From the NCBI GenBank assembly GCA_019637355.1, contig JAHBVT010000001.1, positions 310,001 to 374,000 of the forward strand: a stretch of 64,000 bases of DNA, read 5' to 3'. The position numbers were made by a program, and so were the translations under genes. Shown in pieces: positions 28,786 through 37,526 of this stretch (position 1 is its first letter; the number at the start of each line of letters is the position of its first letter). The notes beneath the pieces are model-generated. The model worked only from the letters and a program-made list of their open reading frames with translations. It made no database searches and was not told the DNA's origin. Origin of the DNA: Gemmatimonadaceae bacterium. Lineage in GTDB: Bacteria; Gemmatimonadota; Gemmatimonadetes; Gemmatimonadales; Gemmatimonadaceae.

Positions 28786-30001
28786 CGACCTTCGGGACGT
28801 AGCGGTCGATGCCGCGGTTGGGATACGCCAGCGTCTGGCCCTGCTCGGCCGAGCGATACGCCGTCATCAGCATCTTCACGACCTCCACGCCATCGGCGAA
28901 GTCCAGCATCGCCTTCTCCTTGCCCTGGAAGACGCGCACGAAGTGGCGGTCCTCGGCGGTGTAGCCGTAGGCCGCGTACTCCTCGGGCACCACCGGCATC
29001 ACGCCCTGTTCGGCGTTCTGCTTCTCGACCAAGTCCTCGCCGGCGCGGCCGGTGACCTCGCGAGAGAAGAAGAGGTTGAGGCCGGAATCCAACGAATTCC
29101 ACTTCATCGAGTACTCGGGGCCGAGGAGCTCGGCCGAGAGGCGCAGGCCCGCGCCGACGAAGCTCCACGACGTGGACGCTTCGCCGATGACCTTGTAACC
29201 ATCGCTGGTCTTGAACTCGATGAGGATGCTGGCGTAGTCCTCGCTGGGGCGCTTGTTGTAGTCAATGCTGCGGCCCATCTCCCGCTGGAGCTTCTTGGCG
29301 TAGGCAGGCCGTGACCACTTGAGCGAGGCGATGTGGCCGGTGACGCGCACGGGCTTCACGCTGGAGAGCGGCTTGCCTGGCTCGGTGAGCAGGTGGCGCA
29401 CGACCAGCGCTGAGTGGCACATCATATCGTTGAGCACCCCGCCGCCTTGCAGCACGCCGTTCCAGAACCAAGGCGCGTGCGGGCCACTGTGCTCCTCGGC
29501 GGCGCGGGCGAGGTAGGGGCGGCCGGTGGTGGCGGCGCCGCGGGCCCAAATCAGCTTCTTGCCTGCCTCGACGTGCGGTGCGAAGAGCTGGTTCTCGAGG
29601 TAGCCCGTCTTGAGGCCGACGCTCTTCACGAGGCGGTGCACCTCCTCGGCCTCGGCGACGTTGCGGGCCAGCGGCTTCTCGCAGGCAATGCCCTTGAGCG
29701 AGCCCTTGCCCGACTTGATGGCGTGGACGATCTCTTCGACGTTCTCGAGGCGGGCTTGGTTGGGGCCGCAGAGCCAGAGGGCATCGATGCGCGGGTCGGC
29801 GACCATCGCCGTGATGCTCTTGTAGGCCTTGGCCTGGCCGACGTCGAGCTCACGGGCCAGCTTGGCTGCGCTGGCGGCGTTGCTGCCGTTGGGCGACCAG
29901 ACGCCGAGCACGTCGGCATCGCGGACGCCCTGCCAGCCTTGGATGTGGAAGCGGGTGTTGAAGCCCGAGCCGATGAAGCCGACGCCGAGGGGAGCGCTCA
30001 T
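28763..30001 (-). CDS. Gfo/Idh/MocA oxidoreductase, cytosolic
   Basis: 412 residues, no export signal. Rossmann motif VGFIGSGFNTRFHI near 7-20, CEKPLARNVAEA near 110 (Lys of the CEKP motif), GGGVLNDMMCHSALVVRHLL near 185. The C-terminal half is longer than average, with SWSFVGAGLRLSAELLGPEYS. NAD(P)-dependent sugar or inositol-type oxidoreductase. It lies divergent to ctaA and convergent with cutC; the heptad repeat copy 4 sits just upstream of its ATG. Confidence 0.88.
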   Translation of the reverse strand: MSAPLGVGFIGSGFNTRFHIQGWQGVRDADVLGVWSPNGSNAASAAKLARELDVGQAKAYKSITAMVADPRIDALWLCGPNQARLENVEEIVHAIKSGKGSLKGIACEKPLARNVAEAEEVHRLVKSVGLKTGYLENQLFAPHVEAGKKLIWARGAATTGRPYLARAAEEHSGPHAPWFWNGVLQGGGVLNDMMCHSALVVRHLLTEPGKPLSSVKPVRVTGHIASLKWSRPAYAKKLQREMGRSIDYNKRPSEDYASILIEFKTSDGYKVIGEASTSWSFVGAGLRLSAELLGPEYSMKWNSLDSGLNLFFSREVTGRAGEDLVEKQNAEQGVMPVVPEEYAAYGYTAEDRHFVRVFQGKEKAMLDFADGVEVVKMLMTAYRSAEQGQTLAYPNRGIDRYVPKVAKGTWKP

Positions 30002-30011
30002 AAGTTGGACA

Positions 30012-30040
30012 AGGACTGAAGACGGAGGAGGGAAGGTGGA
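30012..30040. repeat. GACGGAN heptad repeat, copy 4
   Basis: GGACTGA, AGACGGA, GGAGGGA, AGG: same variant order (GACTGAAGACGGA) as the inverted half of copy 1. It lies 10 nt upstream of the minus-strand oxidoreductase ATG, within the divergent 94-nt gap to ctaA. Confidence 0.7.
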
Positions 30041-30095
30041 CGAGTATTAGAGATAGCACCGACGCGGCCTCCTGACTATCGTCAAGGCACCCCCG

Positions 30096-31151
30096 ATGAC
30101 CGCTGATCTCGCCCCCGCCGTGCCGCAGGTCGCGCTCCGCCGCTGGATGCTCGTGAGCATCGCGGCGGTGTTTCTCGCCGTGAGCGTGGGCGGGATCACG
30201 CGGCTGACCGAGAGCGGACTCTCGATCACCGAGTGGAAGCCGGTGAGCGGTGTGCTCCCGCCGATGAACGACGCGGCCTGGGAACGTGAGCTCGAACTGT
30301 TCCGGCAGATTCCGCAGGCGCAGACGACGCACGCCGGCATCACGATGGGCGAGTTCAAGTTCATCTACTGGTGGGAGTGGTTCCACCGGATCGTGGCGCG
30401 CGGTGTGGGACTGGTGTTCGCCGTGCCGTTCCTCTGGTTCTGGGTACGGAAGCAATTGCCGCGGCACCTCTTCTGGCGCCTCTCGTGGCTGCCCGTGCTG
30501 ACGTTGGCTCAGGGTTTCCTCGGTTGGTATATGGTGCAGAGCGGGCTCGCCCAGCGCACCGAGGTGAGCGCCGTGCGCCTGGCGATGCACCTCACGCTGG
30601 CGCTGGCAATCCTCGTCGTGGCGCTCTGGACCTGGGCGGACCTGCGTGAGCGGCCGGCCATCGACGTCCCGGATCCGCGCTGGGAGCGCGCGTCCCGCTG
30701 GCTCACCACGCTTATCGCGTTCACCATCGTCACCGGTGCCTTCGTGGCCGGCCTGCGCGGGGGCAAGGTGTACAACACCTGGCCGCTGATGGGCGAGAGC
30801 TGGTTCCCGCAGGGCTACGCGCAGTTCTCGAGCTGGTGGTACAACGCGGTGGAGAATCCCATCGCGGCGCAGTTCCACCACCGGATGCTGGCGTACTTCA
30901 CGACGGCCGCGGCGTTCGTGTTCGGCCTGGTGGCGGAACGTCAGCTGCGCGGGGACGCGCGGCGCGCGACGCGGCTGGTCGCGGCCGCCGTGTTGCTGCA
31001 GGTGAAGGTGGGGATCGTGACGCTGCTGCTGGCCGTGCCGGTGTGGCTCGGGGCGCTGCACCAGTTCGTGGGCGTGGCGACGCTTAGCGTGGCGGTGCTG
31101 GCCGTGCATCGGCTGCGGTACCCTGACGGAGTCCCGTCAGGGAGCGTCTAG
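30096..31151 (+). CDS. ctaA: Haem A synthase, COX15/CtaA type 2
   Basis: 351-residue inner-membrane enzyme converting haem O to haem A for aa3-type oxidase. Eight predicted helices in two four-helix halves. Haem-ligand histidines in EWFHRIVARG (about 96), RLAMHLTLAL (about 165), QFHHRMLAY (about 263) and ALHQFVGVA (about 322). SVGGITRLTESGLSITEWKP at 30-49 is the signature of alphaproteobacterial/mitochondrial-type enzymes. No oxidase subunits are nearby. Implies a haem A-containing terminal oxidase elsewhere in the genome. Confidence 0.95.
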   Translation: MTADLAPAVPQVALRRWMLVSIAAVFLAVSVGGITRLTESGLSITEWKPVSGVLPPMNDAAWERELELFRQIPQAQTTHAGITMGEFKFIYWWEWFHRIVARGVGLVFAVPFLWFWVRKQLPRHLFWRLSWLPVLTLAQGFLGWYMVQSGLAQRTEVSAVRLAMHLTLALAILVVALWTWADLRERPAIDVPDPRWERASRWLTTLIAFTIVTGAFVAGLRGGKVYNTWPLMGESWFPQGYAQFSSWWYNAVENPIAAQFHHRMLAYFTTAAAFVFGLVAERQLRGDARRATRLVAAAVLLQVKVGIVTLLLAVPVWLGALHQFVGVATLSVAVLAVHRLRYPDGVPSGSV

Positions 31152-31168
31152 GGCTCGCCGGCGCCGCG

Positions 31169-31771
31169 TCAGCGGTTGCGCTCCAACCAGGCGACGACGT
31201 TCGGCGGCGTCCCCACCCATTCGGCCACCGGCCGATTCCCGATGAAGCCGAGATCGGCGATGCCGATGCGGCTGGTCCAGAAGCCGCTCGACGTCAGGTT
31301 GCGGAAGCGCGTGAAGAACTCGACGCCGGGCCGGTCCTGCGCACGGGCGCGCCGCGGGTAGGCGATGGCGTCGAGCACCTCGCGGCGCTGGACATCGGTG
31401 CAGGAGATGAAGCCCGCGTTGAAGCGTCGCCGGCACTCGGCGTTCACCCACGCGAGGCCGTCCTTCATCCAGGTGCGGTTGCTCGCGTACTCGCCGAGGA
31501 TGAAGTCCATAAACTGCGGCACGCCGGCCTCGCTCGCGGAGCCCGAACGGCCGTCGCGAGGGATCACGTAGTCCACGAGCAACCGCACGAGGCGGTATTC
31601 GTCGACGGTGAATTGCTGCGGGACGTACTGCCGCCCCTGTTGCTGCTGCTCGGCTGCGACCGCGTCGTGCGCGTGCGCGGCGGCGGCCTCGAGTCCTTCG
31701 CGCGGGATGGCCAACGCGGCGGCGCCGGCGGCCACGCTGGCGAGCATTTCCCGACGGTTGAAGTCGCTCAT
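31169..31771 (-). CDS. Gluconate 2-dehydrogenase subunit 3-like small subunit
   Basis: 200 residues. Twin-arginine-type signal (NRREMLASVAAGAAALAIP) at the N-terminus, then the gluconate-2-dehydrogenase subunit 3 domain (FTVDEYRLVRLLVDYVIPRD, FMDFILGEY, FFTRFRNLTSSGFWTSRIG). In GMC-type sugar dehydrogenases this subunit carries the Tat signal and brings the signal-less catalytic subunit across the membrane. It begins 1 nt after the GMC gene with GGGAGG 7 nt before its ATG. Confidence 0.92.
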   Translation of the reverse strand: MSDFNRREMLASVAAGAAALAIPREGLEAAAAHAHDAVAAEQQQQGRQYVPQQFTVDEYRLVRLLVDYVIPRDGRSGSASEAGVPQFMDFILGEYASNRTWMKDGLAWVNAECRRRFNAGFISCTDVQRREVLDAIAYPRRARAQDRPGVEFFTRFRNLTSSGFWTSRIGIADLGFIGNRPVAEWVGTPPNVVAWLERNR

Positions 31772-31772
31772 C

Positions 31773-33485
31773 CTAGAGCCTCCCCGCACGGCGCTGTTCG
31801 GTGATGTAGGCGCTGGTGCGCATCGCCAGGGCCATAATGGTCCAGGTCGGATTCTTGTCCGCTTGGGATACGAAGGGTCCACCGTCGGCAAGGAACAGGT
31901 TGTCGCAGTCCCAGGCCTGGCAGTTGCGGTTGAGCGCGGAGTCGCGCTCGCTGTTGCCCATCCGCACGCCGCCGAGTTCGTGGATGATGGCGCCGCCGTT
32001 GGCGATGCCGTAGCCCTGCTCGCGCGTCGGCATCGCGCTCCAGACCTCGCCGCCCATCTCGGCGATCAAGGCGCGGAAGGTCTCCTGCATATGCTTGACC
32101 TGCAGGTACTCCGAGTCGCGCCACTCCCAGTGAAACCTCAGCACCGGAATGCCCCACTTGTCGGTGACGACGGGGTCGAGCTCGCAGAAGGTCTTGTCGT
32201 TGGCCACCATCTCGCCGCGGCCGGAGAAGCCGACCGTCGCGCCCCAGTACTTGCGGTATTGCTGCTTGAGCTCGGGTCCGTAGCCGCCGCCTTCGGGGTA
32301 GCGCTCGATGCCGCCCATAAAGCCGTAGGTCGGCATTCCCAGCCCGCCCCAGACCTCGATGTGGTAGCCGCGCGGGAAGTCGAGCTTCGCGTTGTCCAGC
32401 CACCACGGCATCATAATGTGGTTGCCGCCCACGCCGTCGGCGTTGTGGCGCGGCACGTCCACCAGCGACGGGATGAATCCGGCGACGTCCGTGCCGGTGG
32501 TGTCGGTGATGTACTTGCCGAGTACGCCGCTCGAATTGGCCAGGCCCTGCGGATGCCGCGAGGACTTGGAGTTCATCAGGATGCGCGCGCTCTCGAGCGC
32601 GCTCGCCGCGAGCACGACGATGCGGCCGCGGATGTGCTTGTCTTCGCCGGTGGTCTTGTCGATGTAGCTGACGCCGGTGGCGCGACCGTCCTCGCCCGTG
32701 GTGACCTCGCGTGCCATCGCGTCGGTGATCAGCGTGAGCCGCCCCGTGCGCAGGGCGGGGAAGATCAGCACGTTGCCCGAAGAGAAGTTGCTGTTGGTCA
32801 TACAGCCGCGATTGCACTGCCCGCAGTAGTGGCAGGGCGCGCGGCCGTTGTGCGGCTTGGTGATGATCGAGAGCCGCGCCGGGATGCAGGTGATGCCCAT
32901 CCGGTCGCAGGCTTCCTTGACGCGGCGCTCGTAGTAGCGCGGTGCCGGCGCGGGGTGGAAGATGCCGTCCGGTTCGTTCGGCAGGCCCTCGACCGAGCCG
33001 AAGATGCCGATCAGGCGATCGACCTCGTCGTACCAGGGCTTGACGTCCTCGTAGGTGATGGGCCAGTCGTCGCCCATCCCGTCAATGGACTTGCGGCGGA
33101 AGTCGTCCGGCCCGAAGCGCAGCGAGATGCGGCCCCAGTGGTTCGTGCGGCCGCCGACCATCCGCGCGCGCCACCAATCGAAGCGCGTGCCCTCGGCCTT
33201 GGTGTAGGGCTCGCCCGGGATCTGCCAGCCGCCGATGCAGGCGTCCCACTCGCCGAACGGTCGGTCCGGCGTGGACGCGCCGCGGCGCGGCGAGTCGTAG
33301 GGCATCTTGAGCATCGCCGAGTACTGGGAGCTGGTATTGTCCCAGTGGCCACCGGCTTCGAGGAGGGCGACGCGGGCGCCGGCCTTGGTGAGTTCGTAGG
33401 CGGCCATTCCGCCGCCGGCGCCGGAGCCGACGATCACGACGTCGTAGGGCTCGGGCTGCCGCGTTTGCGAGGGGGATTGAGGCAT
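31773..33485 (-). CDS. GMC-family FAD sugar dehydrogenase, large subunit
   Basis: 570 residues from ATG 33485 (TTG 33503 and GTG 33500 are also open). FAD motif VVIVGSGAGGGMAAYEL at 16-32, GMC motifs GGRTNHWGR near 110, and catalytic His in NGGAIIHELGGVRMG and DNLFLADGGPF, NPTWTIMALAMRTS near the C-terminus. CHYCGQCNRGC near 225 is a cysteine cluster like the one that holds a 3Fe-4S centre in related FAD glucose dehydrogenases. No signal peptide; export is expected with the small subunit. Likely oxidises a sugar (C1 or C3) in the periplasm and passes electrons to cytochrome c. Confidence 0.92.
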   Translation of the reverse strand: MPQSPSQTRQPEPYDVVIVGSGAGGGMAAYELTKAGARVALLEAGGHWDNTSSQYSAMLKMPYDSPRRGASTPDRPFGEWDACIGGWQIPGEPYTKAEGTRFDWWRARMVGGRTNHWGRISLRFGPDDFRRKSIDGMGDDWPITYEDVKPWYDEVDRLIGIFGSVEGLPNEPDGIFHPAPAPRYYERRVKEACDRMGITCIPARLSIITKPHNGRAPCHYCGQCNRGCMTNSNFSSGNVLIFPALRTGRLTLITDAMAREVTTGEDGRATGVSYIDKTTGEDKHIRGRIVVLAASALESARILMNSKSSRHPQGLANSSGVLGKYITDTTGTDVAGFIPSLVDVPRHNADGVGGNHIMMPWWLDNAKLDFPRGYHIEVWGGLGMPTYGFMGGIERYPEGGGYGPELKQQYRKYWGATVGFSGRGEMVANDKTFCELDPVVTDKWGIPVLRFHWEWRDSEYLQVKHMQETFRALIAEMGGEVWSAMPTREQGYGIANGGAIIHELGGVRMGNSERDSALNRNCQAWDCDNLFLADGGPFVSQADKNPTWTIMALAMRTSAYITEQRRAGRL

Positions 33486-33630
33486 AGGTATAGAATGCAC
33501 CAATCGCTCGGCGCGCGTCAGGGGAGTCGCCTACGGGGAGTGCCCTAGGGGCGAGAATCCAGCAATGCCTGACGCCAGTTGCGTCCGGCACCCGACAGCG
33601 TGGCGAGGAATGCGTGCGCATCGTATGGGC

Positions 33631-33647
33631 ACTCCAACGGAGGGAGT
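33631..33647 (+). promoter_or_regulatory. Hairpin over hsp20 ribosome site
   Basis: ACTCC and GGAGT form a 5-bp stem enclosing AACGGAG; the Shine-Dalgarno run GGAGGGAG (33639-33646) is split between loop and stem, 4-11 nt before the ATG. A short weak hairpin at this place could act as an RNA thermometer, as known for many small heat-shock genes. No CIRCE sequence is present. Confidence 0.3.
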
Positions 33648-33650
33648 ACG

Positions 33651-34136
33651 ATGTCACCACTCATCAAGGATGCGCCCGCGTCGCCGACCCGGGAGCTTGC
33701 GACGATGCGGAACCGGATCCGCCGGTTCTTCGAGGAACCGTTCGGGCTTGACTTCGCGATGAGCCCACGCGCCGATCGGCGCTTCGACGTGCTGGCTTGG
33801 TCGCCGGCAGTCGAGGCCTCGGAGACCCCGACGGAGTATGTCCTCACCGCCGAGCTTCCCGGCCTCTCACCGGAGAACGTCGAGGTGGCGATGGCGGAAG
33901 GGGTGCTCACGCTGAAGGGCAAGAAGGAGGAGGAGCGCCGCTCACAAGATGCGGAGCGGACGTATCACCTCTGGGAGCGTGAGTACGGCAGTTTCGAGCG
34001 GATCTTCCGGTTCCCGCTCGAGGTCGCGGAGGACAAGGTCTCCGCAGAATTCGCGAACGGCGTGCTGACGGTGAAGGTGCCGAAGCTGCAGCAGCAGAAG
34101 GCGCCGCCGCGCACGGTGCCGATCGCGAAGCGGTAG
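33651..34136 (+). CDS. Hsp20 small heat-shock protein
   Basis: 161 residues. N-terminal arm (RIRRFFEEPFGLDF), alpha-crystallin domain about 48-150 (VEASETPTEYVLTAELPG, VEVAMAEGVLTLKGKK, FRFPLEVAEDKVSAEFANGVLTVKVPK), then a short tail. The C-terminal VPIAKR contains an I-x-I/V-like anchor (VPI). ATP-independent holdase that keeps unfolded proteins soluble. Strong ribosome site GGAGGGAG. Monocistronic, ended by a long hairpin. Confidence 0.95.
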   Translation: MSPLIKDAPASPTRELATMRNRIRRFFEEPFGLDFAMSPRADRRFDVLAWSPAVEASETPTEYVLTAELPGLSPENVEVAMAEGVLTLKGKKEEERRSQDAERTYHLWEREYGSFERIFRFPLEVAEDKVSAEFANGVLTVKVPKLQQQKAPPRTVPIAKR

Positions 34137-34147
34137 GAGCGGAGCGC

Positions 34148-34187
34148 CGAAGCGTCGGACGCGCAGGAATGCGCGTCCGACGCTTCG
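34148..34187. terminator. Bidirectional terminator hairpin
   Basis: An 18-bp perfect stem (CGAAGCGTCGGACGCGCA and complement) with a GGAA loop between convergent hsp20 and the DUF1801 gene. T-runs are poor (GTCCTTACTT on the plus side), so it may act as a strong stem barrier rather than a classic intrinsic terminator. Confidence 0.6.
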
Positions 34188-34194
34188 CGCGTCC

Positions 34195-34587
34195 TTACTT
34201 CAGCCGCGCGAGCTTGCCCTTGCTGCGCACGAGGTTCTTGTAGTCCCACTGGATCGCCGCGGCCTTCTTGAGCCAGCGGCGCAGCACCGTCGGCTTGACC
34301 TCTGCCGCCGCGTTGAAGAACACCGAGGCGTCCTTGAACTTCCCGCCGATCACGTCGAGGCCCGGCTCGCCAAAGTCGGCGCCGCTCCAGAACATCAGGC
34401 GGATGCCGGGCTTCTGCTTGCTGAAGCCGACGATGGGGTTCCCGTCGAGGAACCACACCGGATGCCGATGCCAGATCTTGGACTCGGCGCCAGCCAGCCT
34501 GGCGTCGATCTCCTTGGCGAGCAGCGTGCAGACGGCACGATGCGCGGGGTCCTGGTGCTTGATGTAGGCGGCGATGTCCTTGTGCAT
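34195..34587 (-). CDS. DUF1801 (YdhG-like) protein
   Basis: 130 residues of the DUF1801 family: AHRAVCTLLAKEIDARLAG, IWHRHPVWFLDGNPIVGFS, GIRLMFWSGADF, LKKAAAIQWDYKNL. Cytosolic. Some relatives are iron chaperone-like (Fra/YdhG), but most have no known function. Last gene of a minus-strand run: DUF1801, cytochrome c, membrane protein, DUF1801. Its ATG lies 1 nt after the membrane-protein stop. Confidence 0.88.
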   Translation of the reverse strand: MHKDIAAYIKHQDPAHRAVCTLLAKEIDARLAGAESKIWHRHPVWFLDGNPIVGFSKQKPGIRLMFWSGADFGEPGLDVIGGKFKDASVFFNAAAEVKPTVLRRWLKKAAAIQWDYKNLVRSKGKLARLK

Positions 34588-34588
34588 C

Positions 34589-34963
34589 CTAGTCCTGTGG
34601 GGCGCGCGCCGCTGCGAGGAACACGAGGGCGAACGCGAGGTCGGGGAGGGCGCTGATGGCCATCTGCGCCGGGAGCTGCCCGGCGATGGCGTAGGCGAGA
34701 GTCAACGCGAAGAACCCAAGTTTGCCGAGGCCGCCGACGACAAGCAACGGGGCCGGGACGACGCGCTGACGTGCCATCCAGGCGTAGACGCCGCCGAAGA
34801 GCGCGATGGTGAAGCCGACTTGGGCGGCGAAGAAGGGACTGACATCGACCGGCACGAACGGTGACGGGCGCCCGAAGGCCAGCGGCGCAAAGATCGCGAC
34901 GCCCAACCCGTTGAGCCCGACGCTCGCCCACAGCGCGCCGCGGAGCAAGCGGCTACGGTGCAC
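34589..34963 (-). CDS. Small four-helix membrane protein
   Basis: 124 residues from GTG 34963, which lies 11 nt inside the cytochrome c gene. Four hydrophobic helices (about 9-30, 42-62, 68-90, 98-118). No family recognised; loosely like DoxX-type or DUF4149-type small membrane proteins. Tight spacing on both sides places it in the cytochrome operon. Confidence 0.7.
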   Translation of the reverse strand: MHRSRLLRGALWASVGLNGLGVAIFAPLAFGRPSPFVPVDVSPFFAAQVGFTIALFGGVYAWMARQRVVPAPLLVVGGLGKLGFFALTLAYAIAGQLPAQMAISALPDLAFALVFLAAARAPQD

Positions 34964-35810
34964 CCGAGCTCTCACCCAGCGCCCGAAGATAGCGGAAGAG
35001 CCCTTCCATCTCATCGGCGGTCAGGTGGGCGAAGCGGTTGCGCGAGACGCCGCTCATCATTGGGAGCTCACGTCCGCCCTTGGCCTCGCCGGAGCGCATC
35101 AAGTGCGTGAACTCCTCCAACGTGTAGGCCGGCAGGATGCCCGGCAGCGACGGGGAGCCATCGACGCCTTGCATCTCGTGGCCGTGGCATTCCGTGCACA
35201 TCGTGATGGCGGCGTAGTGCCCGGTGCGCAGCGTGGTGTCGCTGGGCGGGGGCAGCGGCGTCTCCGTCTCGACGTAGTAGCGCGACGGGCGGAACTGCCC
35301 AAGCGCGACACCGACGCGTCCGAGCGGACCGAGTTGGAGTGCGCCGTCCATCCCGTCCGTGCTCGGCAACGATCGCAGGAAGGCCAGCAGGCGCGCGAGG
35401 TCGTCGTCGGTGAGCGAGCGGAGCATCTCCGCGGGCATCGTGAAGAGCGACGTCGAATCGCCCCGGACGCCGTGGCGCAGCGCCCGCTCCAGCTCGGCGT
35501 CCGAGCGCGTGGGCACGAGGCGGGTCAGGTTCGGTGCGACCACCGTGGCGACATTCGGCTCGGAGAAGAACACGCCGCCCTGCAACGCGTCGCCGTGGCA
35601 GGCGAAGCAACCACGGGTGCGCGCGATGCGTTCGCCTTCGGCGATGGTCGCCGAATCGTTCGGCAGCGGTTGTGCGAACAGGGGCGCATCGATTGTGTAT
35701 CGCGCACGAATCGTCCGCTCTGACATCGCGTAGGCTGCCGTCGCCGCGACCAGCACGAGCACGGTCAACGATGCGGCGGCGTAGCCGATCCACTTCAGCA
35801 GACGGTTCAC
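34953..35810 (-). CDS. Diheme c-type cytochrome
   Basis: 285 residues. N-terminal membrane anchor (about 7-29), then two c-type haem sites: CFACHG (about 68) and CTECHG (about 207), with likely distal Met in FTMPAEM and LPMMSG. Periplasmic electron carrier. Similar cytochromes accept electrons from GMC/gluconate-type dehydrogenases, and one such pair lies 1.5 kb away, but on a separate transcript, so partnership is an inference. Confidence 0.9.
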   Translation of the reverse strand: MNRLLKWIGYAAASLTVLVLVAATAAYAMSERTIRARYTIDAPLFAQPLPNDSATIAEGERIARTRGCFACHGDALQGGVFFSEPNVATVVAPNLTRLVPTRSDAELERALRHGVRGDSTSLFTMPAEMLRSLTDDDLARLLAFLRSLPSTDGMDGALQLGPLGRVGVALGQFRPSRYYVETETPLPPPSDTTLRTGHYAAITMCTECHGHEMQGVDGSPSLPGILPAYTLEEFTHLMRSGEAKGGRELPMMSGVSRNRFAHLTADEMEGLFRYLRALGESSGAP

Positions 35811-35823
35811 GCGGTACCCCGGG

Positions 35824-36240
35824 TTATGGATAGCGACGCTTGAGCTCGGCCACCGACTCGGCCACGATGCGCTCGAGCACGGTGAGATTCACGTCGGTCA
35901 ACTGCTTGAAATACAGGCAAGACTTACCGATCCGGTACTTGCCGAGCTTGGGCAGAAGTGCCCGGTTCTTCGCGGTCTCGGCCATCACGTAGACCACGAG
36001 GTCCTTTCCGCGGATGGCGAATCCCGCCACCGGCCAGTCGCCCGTGCGCCCCGTGGCATAGGTGTACGTGTACACGCCGAACCCGACGATGCTCGGCCCC
36101 CACATCTTCGGGGACTTCCCGGTGACGCGGCGGAGCATCGCGGTGAGCTGCTTGCAGTCCTTCGCCTGCTGGGGCGTCGCTCGGGACTTGATGTACTGCG
36201 CGACGCTGGCGTTGGTGGGTTTGGTCTTGGCTTCGGCCAT
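35824..36240 (-). CDS. DUF1801 domain protein
   Basis: 138 residues from ATG 36240. N-terminal AKTKPTNASVAQYI and DCKQLTAMLRRVTGKSPKMWG, then SIVGFGVYTYTYATGRTGDWPVAGF and GKYRIGKSCLYFKQL, the DUF1801 branch with an added KSCLY motif. Cytosolic, unknown function. First gene of the four-gene minus run that ends with a second, distant DUF1801 protein. Confidence 0.88.
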   Translation of the reverse strand: MAEAKTKPTNASVAQYIKSRATPQQAKDCKQLTAMLRRVTGKSPKMWGPSIVGFGVYTYTYATGRTGDWPVAGFAIRGKDLVVYVMAETAKNRALLPKLGKYRIGKSCLYFKQLTDVNLTVLERIVAESVAELKRRYP

Positions 36241-36349
36241 TGGGAGGGGACGTTGGCGGGTGCGGGATAGGACCTCGGCCACCAATAGAACGCCCGAGCA
36301 TCGCGCCCGCCACTGCCCGCCACTGCCTGCCGCTCTCAGCGCGTACGCG

Positions 36350-37507
36350 TCACTGCGGCTCCAGCGCGGACGCCGGCACCCGGTACGCGACGATTGTCGG
36401 CACGTCATCCTCGTCCCGCTCGATGCTGATCATCGTGCCGTTGCGCAGGAACAGGACGGGACGTGCCGTGCCGAGCGTGACGGTTCGGATGAAGCCCGAA
36501 TCGAGATGGAAGACGTCGGCCACGGTCGGCTCGTCGCTCAGGACGTCGCGCGTCGCCCAGACGTAGCCGCGCGCGTCGAGCGTCAGGTCGGTGTACGCGG
36601 GCATCCGCGGCTCGATGTGCGCCACTTCGAGCAGCCGGTCGGTCGGGATCGTGCAGGGCTTTCGTCCCTGGAGCTGGATGCTGCGTCCCGGACCGAGCTC
36701 GCGTGCGGCGAGGGCGCGATCGGTGGGGCGACGGAGCGTGTCACGCGACAGCGCGCGCGGTGCCGCCCGTGGTGTCCGCACGACGATGGTGAACTCGCCA
36801 GTCGACGAGACGATGGTGTCGCCGCGCGCGTCCCAGGCAAGGACCGGCTGGAAGACCGGCTCCACGGAGTACCCGATGACGTTGCAGACGGACTCGATCA
36901 TCCCGGTCTTGGCGGACGGAACGGAGTCGAGGACCTGCCAGGCGTCGGCTGCTTCGGCGAGGAGGCGTGCTCCCCCGCCGCTGCGAGGAGCCGAGCTGCC
37001 GACGATTGTTGCGTCGGAGCGAAAGCGAAATCGGAACGGACGTCCCGACGTCGCGACATACTCCTCGCGAAACTGACCCGCTTGGTCGAACACCACGAGC
37101 CGACTCTTCTCGGCGTCGAACACGTGCACGGCGCCGTCCGGCGCGACGGCGAGCGTCAAGGGAAACGTGAGCTCCCCGGGACCCGGACCGCGGCGACCCC
37201 AGCTCGCGCGCAGCACGCCGCTGGAGTCGAGCACGGCGATGCGCCCGGCGGTCCGGTCGATGACGAAGAGACGGTCCTGCGCGTCGGCGACGACGTCGTT
37301 GCGCGTGAGCGTCTCGAAGACCAAGGCCGTGTCATCGACACCGCCGATCTGCCAGAGGCGCTGGATCGGCGATTCTACGAGCGCGTCGGGGTTCGGGGGC
37401 TTCGAACCGGAGTCGGCACAGGCGACTAGCAGGCCCGCAGCGCAGATGTGAGCGAGGTAACGCGGCGCATCGGCGAGGCGATCGGTATCCATTCGTGGAG
37501 TCGGCAT
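36350..37507 (-). CDS. Six-bladed beta-propeller lipoprotein
   Basis: 385 residues; ATG 37507 or 37492 (380 aa). Lipobox LVAC about residue 30. Blades of the BF4842-like type: VVADAQDRLFVIDRTAGRIAVLDSSG, GRRGPGPGELTFPLTLAVAPDGAVHVFD, YTDLTLDARGYVWATRD. Last gene of the export operon, 19 nt after the TolC-like stop. A periplasmic or surface binding role is inferred; homologous in form to the proteins at 15.7-18.1 kb. Confidence 0.78.
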   Translation of the reverse strand: MPTPRMDTDRLADAPRYLAHICAAGLLVACADSGSKPPNPDALVESPIQRLWQIGGVDDTALVFETLTRNDVVADAQDRLFVIDRTAGRIAVLDSSGVLRASWGRRGPGPGELTFPLTLAVAPDGAVHVFDAEKSRLVVFDQAGQFREEYVATSGRPFRFRFRSDATIVGSSAPRSGGGARLLAEAADAWQVLDSVPSAKTGMIESVCNVIGYSVEPVFQPVLAWDARGDTIVSSTGEFTIVVRTPRAAPRALSRDTLRRPTDRALAARELGPGRSIQLQGRKPCTIPTDRLLEVAHIEPRMPAYTDLTLDARGYVWATRDVLSDEPTVADVFHLDSGFIRTVTLGTARPVLFLRNGTMISIERDEDDVPTIVAYRVPASALEPQ

Positions 37508-37526
37508 CGTAGTCGTCGCAGCGGCG

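Noticed and set aside
33541-33650. CIRCE (HrcA) operator upstream of hsp20
   Set aside because: The conserved 9-nt arms are absent; only a short ACTCC/GGAGT stem exists.
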